A DNA stretch of 53,772 bases. Origin: Nephromyces sp. MM_2019. Lineage: Eukaryota; Apicomplexa; Aconoidasida; Nephromycida. Both the position numbers and the translations under genes were made by a program. The DNA lies in NCBI GenBank assembly GCA_015657535.1, contig JADHZB010000960.1, positions 1 to 53,772 on the forward strand. Reading direction: 5' to 3'. Shown piece by piece: positions 25,001 to 36,000 of the stretch. The notes under the pieces are model-generated. The model was given only the letters and a program-made list of their open reading frames with translations, searched no databases and was not told the DNA's origin. Within the stretch, counting starts at the first letter, position 1, and each line of letters opens with the position of its first letter.

Positions 25001-28000
25001 AGAATTGCAGGAAGGCGAGTGTTATTTTATGCCTAGCTAAATTATGTATCTGCTTCCTGAAAAAAATATGATTCTTGGCGATAACATGATAATTTTTTTT
25101 CTAAGCTACTTTCTTGGCAGTTTGAATTCTCGAAATCAGCACCGAAAACTTACCTCCGTCTAATCTGCGTAATTTAGTGTGTTGTGAAGTTTCCCTAGTG
25201 TATTTTTGCTTCAGTTTTGTACCATTTATCCCTCATTAAAATTGAATTGAGCATCTCGTCTCTCTGGCATGCTCGTGGTTCCTATTGCTCTTATGAAGTT
25301 AAACTTTTGATTTGCGTCGGCTGTATTGCTAACAAGCCTGCACAAAACATTTCGAGCACACAGAGTGAATTGCTAAAGAGCCCTAATAATTTTTCGGCTT
25401 TCTACTTTAGACTACTGGTCCCCTGAGCAATGCGCTCGGTCGGTTGGAAGCGATAAAATTTTTGGCGAGTTCAACCAAAAAACGGATATCTGGACCCTTG
25501 GAATTCTTTCTTTCGAACTCAGAGTAGGCTTATACATTGTTACTTTGGAAAACTGAGTACTCTGAAACGCAGTATTTCTTTTAATTTCTGCATGTTTGCG
25601 GGTTTCTGTATGATGGCCTAGTTTTTTCTTGTTCAAAGTAAATCGAAGCAGACTTAATTGCTTATAGTTAGACTTACTTCCATCTTCATCGGCCTTGATA
25701 AAGTTCCCATTTCCTATATTTTTTCCGCTTCCAACGAGAAACTCGAGTTTCTCCTATCAATTTTGCTCTGTAGCTTCTGCTTAAAGTACTGAATTGTTAG
25801 TAGAAGCATTGCATCCTTATGATGAACCGCAATCTTGCTTTTATTTTTTTGCCTTCACATTTATTATCTTCAAGAGCTTTTTAAATTTTTTTCAGTTTGG
25901 GAGGCCTCCGTTTGGAAGTACCGTAAGCAGCGAGTTTGCTACACCAGAAAAAGCGAAGGTCACTGTTATGCATAGGATTCAAAATGCTTTATGGAGTGAT
26001 CATGTAAGCGCGAAGACCTCGAGATAATTTGATGCTACCTTTGAAGAAACTAGTTTTTTATGTTTTATTTTCAACTGTAGTTTATACGGTTCTTTTAATT
26101 GCTTGATGTTATACTTTTTTCTGTTTCAGTGCTGCCCCAATGATATTTTGAAGAGCTTTTTTTTGGGCAAGTAACTGAATTTTGAGTGTTTTATAATAAT
26201 TTTAAGTTGTTCTGCCTTATAATTGGGAATGCTCCACTTTTTTGCATGCATTTTAGTTTTTTTTAGAGTATTTGCTTTAACGCCTTATTGCCGTTACATC
26301 TTCGTCATGTCGCCAACTTGGGGTAGTTTCCTGCTATACATTCCAGAGAGTGTATTTTCAAATTAAAAAAATGATTTATTGATTTTTCAATTAAATTAAA
26401 GCAGTTAACCCTAAATTTGTCCATAGATAGCCGTTTATGCCATTTGGCCTTATCAGAATATGCAGAAAAGCAGTAAAATAATTTTTCATCATAGTGCAGC
26501 GGGTTCCAGTTATGTCAAGGGGTTTTCTTGGTATCTTTGTTGAATTTTTTGGCTTCCGTGTAGTCCTTCAAATGAAAAGTGTTTTCCAGGGCTGTGAAAA
26601 CGAATACCTAGATTTATCGAAGATGACTAATGAATTCAAGGATTTTTTAGAGGTGTGTTTGAACAAGAATCCGAAACTTCGACCTACTGCGGAAGAGCTG
26701 CTTATGGTAAAAATGAGCTCCATTTTTTGATTTTATGCACAGCTTCTTAAGTTGAAACTAGGGTTATGCAATTTGTGCATCTGATATATGGCATTTCTCT
26801 ATGCTTCAAGCTTGTGTCGAAGTGGTGCCGCTACGGCTTCACTACCTGCCTTTTTAAGTCAGAATAGCATATTTTTTTATTCTGGCCTTTTAGTACTTTT
26901 ATGAGAAATGTGTTGAGGTTTAGGAAGGGTGAGATATGTTCTTGAATTGATAGTGTATCATGCTTTTTCTGATTAATTGCATGGTGCAAAACCACTTTTT
27001 TTTTCTTGGTTTTGATGTCATCATTCACTATGGAAGTATTGCTGATGTTGCGTTGCTCTTTTTGTATTTTTTAATTTGCTGACTAGCTAACGTTTTTCCT
27101 TGTCTGTTCTCAAGAGCTTACTCGCTTGTCAGAAAATAGTTATACTTATTTTGCTTAATACACTTGTACGTACAACCGGATAGAAAATTTTGCATTTTTA
27201 TCGGTTTGAAGCTTACCAATCAATATACGCTGTATTTTTTGGTAGGTTTCCTTGAGCTTGCAGGCTTGACACTTCAAGCAGTTTGTATTTTCTTTTGCAG
27301 CTTCTTTTTTTAACGATTAAACAAATTTTGCTGCATGTTAAATGCTTGTTCGAAGAGATAGATTTTAGGTAGCCGGATCTTGACAATTAAGATGCAAATG
27401 CTGTGTGAAGTACTTTAGGCGATTTTTATTTGTGAACAGTGTAAAAAAAAGATATGCAGAAATGTACTGCTAACCTTGAATTTTGTTGGAGCAAAATCAT
27501 GAATATTTCTTTATCTGCCTTGCTAACTATGGCATAAGTTTATACCGATGGTTCCTGTGTTTTTTGCTGTCAGCATCCCTTCATTCAAAAGCATAACAAG
27601 GATTTGCTACAAGATCCAACTTTTTTAAGCCAGCCTAGGGGTTGCCAGCTTAGTGACGGCACTGGAAATTCTTCTCCGGTTGGACATTTGGGCTTCAATG
27701 ATCGTAGAGGGGATTTTTTAACCCCTGGTGAGTCCGCTATTGATATAAACTGAGAGTTAAAATGCTCGGATAAAACTCTTGAAAAAGTCTTTAGTACATT
27801 TAGTATTCCTTGGTGATTATATTTGAATAGGTAGACTTTTCTGTGAAGCTATTAGTTCACCAACTTAAGAAGCATCACCCTTTAGCTGGTCCATTTTCTT
27901 ATCCTCCTAAGAAATCTGTTTGCTTTACTAGGGTTTTCCACCCTCTAGCACAAATTTTCGCAATACAGGCGCTACTTATCCAAAGCATTGAATGTGCTGA

Positions 28001-28628
28001 ACTCCTTTATAGTCTCACCACATCAAGGCTATTATATGAATGAGCTTTTCATAACAAGTGCAGTGCCTTGTTTGATGTCACACTCACTGAAAAAGCTGTT
28101 TAATTTTACTCTGGCGAGACCTCGATGGCCCTGCAGCTCCGTACTAATTATTTCACTAGTGAAGTCATTTTGAGTTTCATATTTACGGTATGGAGGGACC
28201 CAAATGTGACTTTGTAATGATTTTTGTAGCTTAATAACACTAAGCAAAATATTATTTTCTAGTATGAATTTATCGCCGCTAGGGCTGCAAACATCCGGGA
28301 GGTATACTGCCAGAGTTTGACTATTGCGGTAAGTTGCTCACTCAATAACTGGATTCTTTATATCTAGGAACGTTGAATTAGCGGATGTATTGCTTGGCGT
28401 TTATTTTCGCCTTCCGTTTGTTTTTGCTGCAATTAGTGCCTAGTGGTATAGTGCGATGCAGCTGTTCGTAATTAGCATATGACCTACTTTGCTTGGAATA
28501 AAGGTCTGTTAGGGAAAGAGTACGTCATAAAACTTAGTGGGATGATGGAAGAAAAGCTAAACAGGAAGCAAAGCGAGTTCAAAATAGTTTTTTCGGATCA
28601 AAGTGATATTTGGTTGCATCGTCTTTAA
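16031..28628 (+). CDS. Ser/Thr protein kinase, Aurora-like, non-RD, multi-exon
   Basis: Exons with continuous phase: 16031-16426, 17033-17155, 18310-18404, 18966-19037, 21120-21239, 21927-21999, 23277-23391, 25411-25523, 25896-26003, 26590-26706, 27574-27727; tentative 3' exons 27886-27917, 28263-28328, 28476-28628, giving about 578 residues. Residues 1-160 are disordered, then comes an Aurora-like lead-in (YQWSLRDFDIGGHL). Catalytic features: glycine loop GDGAQGTV (174-181), lysine in VLK (196), alpha-C glutamate in KKEIELQ (215), catalytic loop HLDLKPEN (288-295) with Asp290, DFG at 308-310, then RGTHDYWSPEQ in place of Aurora CGTLDYLPPE, DIWTLG, RPT and HPFI at the end of the C-lobe. Catalytic residues are present, so it should be active. 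Leu replaces Arg of HRD, and no Ser or Thr sits at the Aurora T-loop position. The donor after exon 2 (CTG|GTCAAT) is weak but restores a perfect glycine-loop junction. Subfamily assignment is by eye; another divergent kinase family is possible. The last three exons rest on phase and splice motifs only. Confidence 0.85.
22387..22430 (+). repeat. Degenerate telomere-like TTTAGGG array in a kinase intron
   Basis: Within the intron 22000-23276 about five consecutive units read TTAGGG, TTTGGGG, TTTAGGG, TTTAGAG and TTTTTTAGGG, followed by TTTA. This resembles a short interstitial stretch of plant/alveolate-type telomere repeat, too degenerate and short to be a telomere. It may mark a healed break or telomerase-mediated insertion. 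Confidence 0.6.
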
Positions 28629-30682
28629 GTTACTGCGCAGTATCTATTTTGCTTCAGCTTTATTCCTAGTTTATCTTACACGTTTATTAGTTATTAAGAA
28701 CGCTATTCCATGGAGGCATAATGCTACCTTCAGTTTTCCAAGTGCATTGCCGCATATTCCATCCTTTGTCCTTTTATAACGTTACGTATATCCTATTAGT
28801 TGCTAATTTTCCTACTAAATAATGCCGTTTCGTGCTCTGCGTAAGCTTTTTCTTTTCATGTGATACCCTCTTGTATAATTTACTTGCTCAAAACTGCATT
28901 GCGTAGCATGAATTAGAAAAAAAATGGCTTCCGCGTATTCTTGCTAAATGGAGGTATGCTTTCAGGAAGTTACACCACTGCTAGTATTAGAGGTAGCGAT
29001 AGTAATGTCTTGAATGTTTTCAATAATTAAATGTAGCTTTTTGAGTAGCACAGATTTTTTGTGGTACTAAAGCTGCGATTATGATAGCTTCAACGACGCA
29101 AAAGTGCATGTGCGGCTTTAAAATCGCTAGTGAAACTTGAATAAATTCAAAGCTGACGACTCGAATAGTTTTTGCGCATGCAATTTTCAAGCTAGCTGTC
29201 ATCTGGATGAAGTTTCGAGTTTGCCTTATATCACAAGTGCATTTTATTATGGCTACATATTTTCGATAGGTTCTGAGGATTCTGTGTTCACTATTCATTA
29301 CTTTCAACGGCTTCCCACTCATTTTGCACTATTGAAAATGGGAAATATCTGCAGTTACTCTGATTGAGCACATCGCTTGATAAGCGAACAGACTTAGGGA
29401 CAGGGTACTACCATGACCTTGTAAATTTTTTGCTTGTGCATACTAGTGCAGCTAATGCATGAGTTTAACATGCTTCATGCTAACCTCTTTTAGTGGAATA
29501 TATTCTCCTTGATGCATCCCATATGGTGCCTTAAATGGATAGCAGCACAGCATCGTGTCCTGTGCTTTTAATGTGTCCCTATTGCCATGAAAAAGAGCCC
29601 AGAAAAAGTTTTAGCGGTAGTTTTCAGCACGCAGACTACCCCAACTAACTGCAGATTTGCTACCCGTAGCTGAAATCAGGAGCTACGTAATATTATTGAC
29701 CTTGCTAGGGTTTGCATTGGCTGAAATGCATGGGGAGTCGGCCAGGAGTGTGCGGATTTTAAAGAATATTAAATGAGCATCCTTGAAGGTTACACAGAGG
29801 AATGTAGCATTTAATAAACAAAGCACAATAGAGCAGTACAGCTGCTTCCATCGTAGGCGGGCCATGTTTTCCCGGCAGTAATTGGGAAGCAGCCATGCAT
29901 AGTGACTGAAACTAAAAGCGATGAGTACCGGGGGGAAGGTGCGATTAAAATATGATGAAGGTAGCCTCTGGCATATGCATTACCATATGCCCGTGGAGTT
30001 GCGTGTTTAAATTAGTCAACTTATCATAGTCTGCTTAGCTATAAGGTGGCAGCACTCGTAACAGTCTTCTCACTTCAGGTCGAAAAACTGCTGGTGCCTT
30101 TTTCCTTAGTTATATCATTAGTACCTGTTATCAGGTTAGCGAACAATTGTCTTATGATAAATTTTATGAAATTCTTAAGACAGATTGTTCATGTATGCTG
30201 GAATTAAAAGTAATTTAACGGTGCTTTTGGCTGCACGTGAGTTTCGGATTGCAGACGCTCTGCGCTGGCACGCAGTTTTCAACATTCACTTGAACAGTCA
30301 ACGCTACGAACATCGAATGTTGAACTGCAAATCCTGAGAAACTTGAAGGGAGACAGCTTTTATTTAGAGCACAGTACTTGTGTTATTCTCCTAATCACGT
30401 GAATTGGTTGTTTTTCTTGAGTTCATTCTTCAAGGCCAAATATCAAAGTGAACTGCTCTTGACAAAAATGTGATCTGCAGGTACCAGCCACAGGTACTCC
30501 ATGAAGGTGTTATTCTTCCGTGGTAGCTACCCACTGTTTTTACCTGGAATACGACGTTCTTCGGACTTCATCAAAATGAATATCATTATCTATGCAGATT
30601 GTACCCTTCTAGCCATGCAGCTAAATAAAATTGAGCTTTAGGGACTTTCCTGGTACCCAGCAAGATATAGCATAAAATAATG
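28629..30682. other. Intergenic stretch with no recognisable gene
   Basis: This follows the inferred kinase stop codon. The T excess of the kinase introns fades here. Frames of 60-100 codons exist on both strands (for example 29020-29322 on the minus strand) but show no motif and no supporting splice structure. Confidence 0.35.
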
Positions 30683-30838
30683 TCAGTAATTCTCAGCCGT
30701 TCTTGCGTCTAACACAACATCGAGGTTGAATGTGGTCTTGCAATCTTGCAAAAGCTTCAGTGCCTCACTGATTATACCGTAGTTTTTTATTCCGAATGGA
30801 CTGCCAGCCACTATGACCTTTTCAAACGGTATTCTTCT
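30683..30838 (-). CDS. Candidate terminal exon of an unidentified minus-strand gene
   Basis: On the minus strand, after an acceptor TTACCTCCAG, 51 codons read from RRIPFEKVIVAGSPFG to VLDARTAENY and end with TGA at 30683-30685. The balance of charged and hydrophobic residues is protein-like, unlike noncoding translations nearby. I do not recognise the family. Other short protein-like minus-strand stretches lie upstream at 31.4-32.1 kb (for example one reading IPGGTVSLFDAYFDS near 31.7 kb), but I could not join them in phase. It may be the end of a short-intron gene or chance. Confidence 0.25.
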   Translation of the reverse strand, partial: RRIPFEKVIVAGSPFGIKNYGIISEALKLLQDCKTTFNLDVVLDARTAENY

Positions 30839-32753
30839 CTGGAGGTAACGATGAGCATTAGAGCACAATCACAATTATAATAGCTCAAGTCAAGAAATAG
30901 GACAAGGTGCATCTACTGTAGGGGGGTAATGCAAGTATGAACAGGTTTTTACCAAGCTCTTGAAAATATTCCCTATGTATATTCATGAAGCTTTTTGAAC
31001 TACAATTTTGGACTCTGTAAATCCACAAATGCATGCAAGAATTGCAAGATGCACACAACCCAATTAAAGTTTTTTAATAGTTTTTAGATTCTCTTAAATT
31101 ATGAAGCTTGGAAGAGTGTGATTTTATTGCCACAGAGGCGTAGTCAAAAGGGTCGTTATTTTTTAAATCAGATTATGTCCTAAGTTAAGTCTGAACATTG
31201 TTCGCGCATAAAGGTGTATGCTTTGGTGCTACTTAAAGCAGTACGGGCTACTTTACCTACGCTGGATGGTACGCTAGAATTGATGGATTCTACTGCAACG
31301 CGCTCTATTTCATTTGTATAACTAATTCATAGTTATAGAAGTTGGCGCTAAACTTGATATATTTTGCTACTATAGCAGCGTGAGGACAGCTGCATTGATT
31401 TTGAGGTGTAGGTGGTACAGCGTTGGCGAGAGTATTGGGCTCTCTATTTGCAGCGGTGATTGCATTCAGTGCCTTCTATTCATTTTCATTTGTGGTATCA
31501 TTAAAGCTGCATAGATATTCTAGCTTATGCACATATTCTGCAGTCTCGGTATGCAGGCTATTTGCAGGCTTTCATTGTTAAAACGGCTATCCGCTAATGA
31601 TTTTCCTGTAAATTATTATAGAATAATAATATTTCGGTATGGTAAAGTGAGAGAAGCACCTAGGTGATCGGCTAGGCTTCTGATTCCTTGGTTCTCCAAA
31701 CTCCATGGTACTGTCAAAATAAGCGTCGAAAAGGCTTACGGTACCACCTGGGATTTTTCACAATACGTTGTATCGCTATAAATCATCACCAGCGCGACAA
31801 TATTTCCTTGAGCAAGAGCACCAAGAAATTTGTAGCTTCATACTATGGATGATATCAATATTATCCAAGGGTCGCCTCTACTATATTTCCGCTATGGACC
31901 AGCTTAGATACTAGCGGGGTTTTCATGTATTTGCGTACCTTTCACTGTTCATGTCTACTTGTGTGTTTGGACCCATTGCCTTGAATCTTGCTTATTTTTT
32001 TGCACGCTCACAAACCCCGACTTACAGCATGCAGTCACTGGAGAATTCCCTAGAATGGGAAGAAGAGAAATCCTCGGCTTAGATTAGTCCATCCACTCCC
32101 TTGTGCCATGGCATCTGAGTCCCTGTTGATCTTACTTTGAGGCTAACTACTCTAAAGTGCATCGAGTTTTGCTCATTGCTAAAGTCCAATTATCAGCCTC
32201 TGAATACCAACAAAAATGATAAGAAAAAACTCAATGAGAAACATAAAACTTTTATCCGAAACTACGATTTGCTGGATAAAATAATTGACTATATAGTTAT
32301 TAATTAGATAAAATAATCTATAAGAGGTTGAAAAAAGCGAATAAGTTTTCAAAGGTTGAAAATAACCTTTCTTAAAGTTATGACGTCGTTAAACCTCTGC
32401 CGAGATTTGTAGCTATAGCTATGGAGGAACTTGTGTTGTACTGAAGAATCTCAACCACCTAATCTGTACTATAGAAAATAAAACTTAGTGCTGTCCTGAT
32501 TAATTTAGTGTTGCCGTGATTAACTTAGCGCTTTCGTGAGTAAATTCATGCTAGCTGACTGAAGCCCATTTTTGCGCCACCCTTCTTCGATACTTTTTAT
32601 TGTCTGGGTAACCGCATATAGATTGATGAGGCTGGTTACTCATTTACAATACTTTTTGCTCTTTTAGTCTTTTACGTTCTGTTTTTGTACCTTTTAGCAA
32701 AAATGGCTGTCTCCACATCAGGTCAAGCAGAATTTTAACGACTTCGTGAAGGC
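30839..32753. other. Stretch possibly containing fragments of a minus-strand gene
   Basis: Nothing here is firm. Several minus-strand segments of 20-35 codons look protein-like, but no consistent exon chain emerges. From about 32.2 kb the sequence is AT-rich and should include the promoter of the threonine synthase gene. Confidence 0.25.
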
Positions 32754-32799
32754 ATGAGACTCTTTGCTGCTTTTTCCCCTGCTTTTGATTTAGCTGCAG
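32754..32799 (+). other. Candidate upstream coding exon of threonine synthase (targeting leader)
   Basis: An ATG at 32754 opens MRLFAAFSPAFDLAA and runs into a good donor, GCAG|GTAGCA, in phase 1. An acceptor at 32964-32965 (TTAATTGTCAG) accepts phase 1 and continues in frame, without a stop, through a hydrophobic stretch (FAFFIACFLWYA) to the threonine synthase Met at 33016. The result would be a 35-residue hydrophobic N-terminal extension, like a signal or organelle-targeting leader. This rests on phase and splice motifs only. Confidence 0.35.
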
Positions 32800-33015
32800 G
32801 TAGCACAGCACACGGTATAGGTTACCCCTAATACTATTCTTGGAAGTAGCTACGAACTATCAACGTAAAAAGCTGCCGCTAACGCTATTTTATAAGGTAC
32901 TATTTTCCATTAGCGGCTTTTAAGATTTGGAAAATAAAAGTCTCATCCTTTCGTTTAATTGTCAGGAGAATTGCACGATTTTGCTTTTTTTATCGCATGT
33001 TTCCTCTGGTACGCG

Positions 33016-36000
33016 ATGAAGTATCGAAGCACTCGCGGTGAAATCGGTGGCTTAACTTTTAGTGAGGCTGTTTCATCCGGTTTAGCTGAAGATGGAGGCC
33101 TGTTGCTTCCAGAGAAATTTCCTGTGGTTGATGATACAGCCTTGACACACTGGAGGTGAGTGAGCAGTTAGTAGCTCGAAGAGATGAAGGTAAAATACGG
33201 GTCCCTGTATTATTGAAGAGGCTGTAATTGCAGAGCAAGAGGAGCTTGGACAACTATTTCGCAGCAGCTAATAATAGATTAAGTTCATCAGCTAAAAGTA
33301 ATGAATCCTTGGCTGTTTAATCAAAAAATGTATGCATCCATAGGTCGCATTCGCGAACAAAGTGCTTATGGCGCAGGTGCTCAGCATACCACAAGAACGT
33401 GTCTGCCAGAACGGCTGCATCAAGTTCAGTAAAGCAGTACTAAGGTATTATTCTCCGATTTAGAATTTTTCCTTGCTCGTTATTATTTTGGAATATCGGG
33501 GAAATAGAAGAATAAGAAGTTGCCAAAAGCTATTCTTTATAGCTCTTTGGTGACGCCAGACTCCAAGGAATGCATTTTAGCTGCTCCAAGAGTTATTTTG
33601 GTGATCTAAATTTCCTGTAGCCATGCGGCGCCTCTTTGTTTTATAGCTGGTTGATTCCTTTCTCCCTTGAACAATTACAGGGGTTTGCATGCCAAATTTG
33701 ATTTTGCGCAAACCCTTTTTTTTCCCAATCTTATCTATTCCTGCAGCCAATCTTTAGAATAGGGTATCAAGAAACTAACCAATTTCGTTCACTCCACTCG
33801 CGCATTTTTTTTTAATTATACGCAAGTGCTAAATGAGGGTACGAGGTATTATTGTATTTTTTCTGTGCTTCACATTTTTTTTTCCCTGGTAGATCTCTTT
33901 GTTTTGAAGATCTTTGTTTCCAAATAATGAGAATTTTCATTGATCAAGATGAAATTCCCGATGAAGATATGCGTGTCTTAATTAAGGAGAGTTTCTCTTC
34001 ATTTCGGATTCCCGAAGTAGTAGCTGTTAATACCGGGCCTTCGCCCTTCTATCTCTTGGAACTCTTTCACGGTCCCACCTTCGCATTTAAAGATGTCGCT
34101 CTTCAGTTTCTTGGTGAGTTTTGGTGGAATATATTTGTTTTCCTTGAATAGTTATAAAATTACTTGATGTTCGAGTGCTTTTGGGAGATTTTCAAAGAGT
34201 TGATGGAACTCATCAAATTGAATAGTAGACATCAGTCTACTGTGGAAATCGTATGGCTTACTTGCTGTCAGCATAGTTTGCTTGTCACTGTTTCTATTTT
34301 AAATCACATTGCCTTCTTGGTATGCCGAGAATAAAGTATTTCCTTGTAAAGGTGTGTCTCTTTCCCTGTTGAAACTTTTTTTAGCATCATCTTCATTGCT
34401 AGAGGTAATACAAAGTATGTGCGATTTGCTTTTTATATATGCGATGTTCTTTTTGTGTGTGCGACTTTCTTTTATATTGGGATTTGCCATGTCCTCTGCA
34501 TCCCTCCTTTAGAAAAGGTAAACGCTTAGGTGAGTTACACACCGCCTGTCTTATGTTCTCAGTGGCTTTATTAAGAAAATGCTACCACATTATAGCTAGA
34601 TTGCTTGCCAAACCGCCCAGATTTGTATATTAATAAAACCTATAACTCCATATTTATCTAAATATCTTCTTTTGCTTATTGCAGGGAAGTTATTCGATTA
34701 TCTGGAGCAGAAGTCGAACAAAAACCAAGCAAAGAGCTCTAAGCTTGTTGTTCTAGGAGCTACCTCTGGAGATACTGGCAGTGCTGCTATAGCGGGTTAT
34801 CTTTATTTCTACTTTTAGCTTCTTTTTTGGGATTTTTTTTACGCCTGTTGACACAGATTTTGACATACCATTGGGTGGTGCCCATGAAATCACATCAATC
34901 TAATATATTAACTAATATGTGTGTTTTATGACTATTCAGACTTTCTTTCTTGCCTACCCTAGGCTAAAGAATTTTACATAGTCACCCATATATATGATGC
35001 CATATAATAAAGTTAGATCATGCTGATTTGCTCTTATATTGTGTGGACATCCACTTGCAGTCCTCCTGGTTCGATTATATGCGGTTTTCTTTCGTGTAGT
35101 TAGGACTGGTGAGAGCTCTCTCCCAAGTTTATAGTGAGAACTCCCTCCCACGTTTATAGTGAGAGATTTCTCTCACGTTTAGTATGATTTTTTTCCTCCC
35201 ATAGAGCACGATATGGGAGAGCATTGCTAGGTTTTTCCCCACCCTTTGCTTAAATTTCTGCTTTAAACTGCCATTTTGTAAAAAGGTATTCGAGGAAGCA
35301 ACAACGTTGACTGTGTTATTCTATTTCCAAAGGGTAGGACTTCAGAAATTCAGGAACTTCAGATGACTACTGTTCCTGATTCAAATGTTCATTGCGTTGC
35401 AATTGAAGGTAAGAAACGCTATTTTCGGCATGCTTTGCCAAAATTTTGCTTGTTTGGAGGGTTTTTTGTAACCAACGACTGATGAATTACCAGAATATGA
35501 AAAATATCGTTGCAGACAGTAAGCCCTTTGTTTTTATTTTGGTGTGCTTTGAGTATATATAGCAGTGAAGATTTTATGCTTTATATTCGGAAACAGACGA
35601 CATGTTAAACCAATTTACTCCGTTTTCTTTTGGAGCGAAATGGAATCTTGAGAGACCCTCTGATTGACGTATTTGATGATTTTTTTTACTCTGGAAACTT
35701 TTTTCTGAGCCTAATTCACCTGCAGAATTACTACTTTTTAGGCAATATATACAAGAGAAATGAGCTTGATTTTTTCTGATAGTAATGCTCTTTATAATAT
35801 TTTTGTGTTTCAGTATTTTCAAAACCGATTTTTATAACAAATTTGCTCATCCTGATTAGCTCTCTTGTGAAGCAATCGGGATATATCCTATCCCGTTTTA
35901 ATATGAAAATTGGATTTATTCTGGTAATAAGCTAGTGTGAGGTTTGATATTGACAAGAGCATGAAAAAAAAAATTCACACACAAAAAAAAGAGTAATAGA

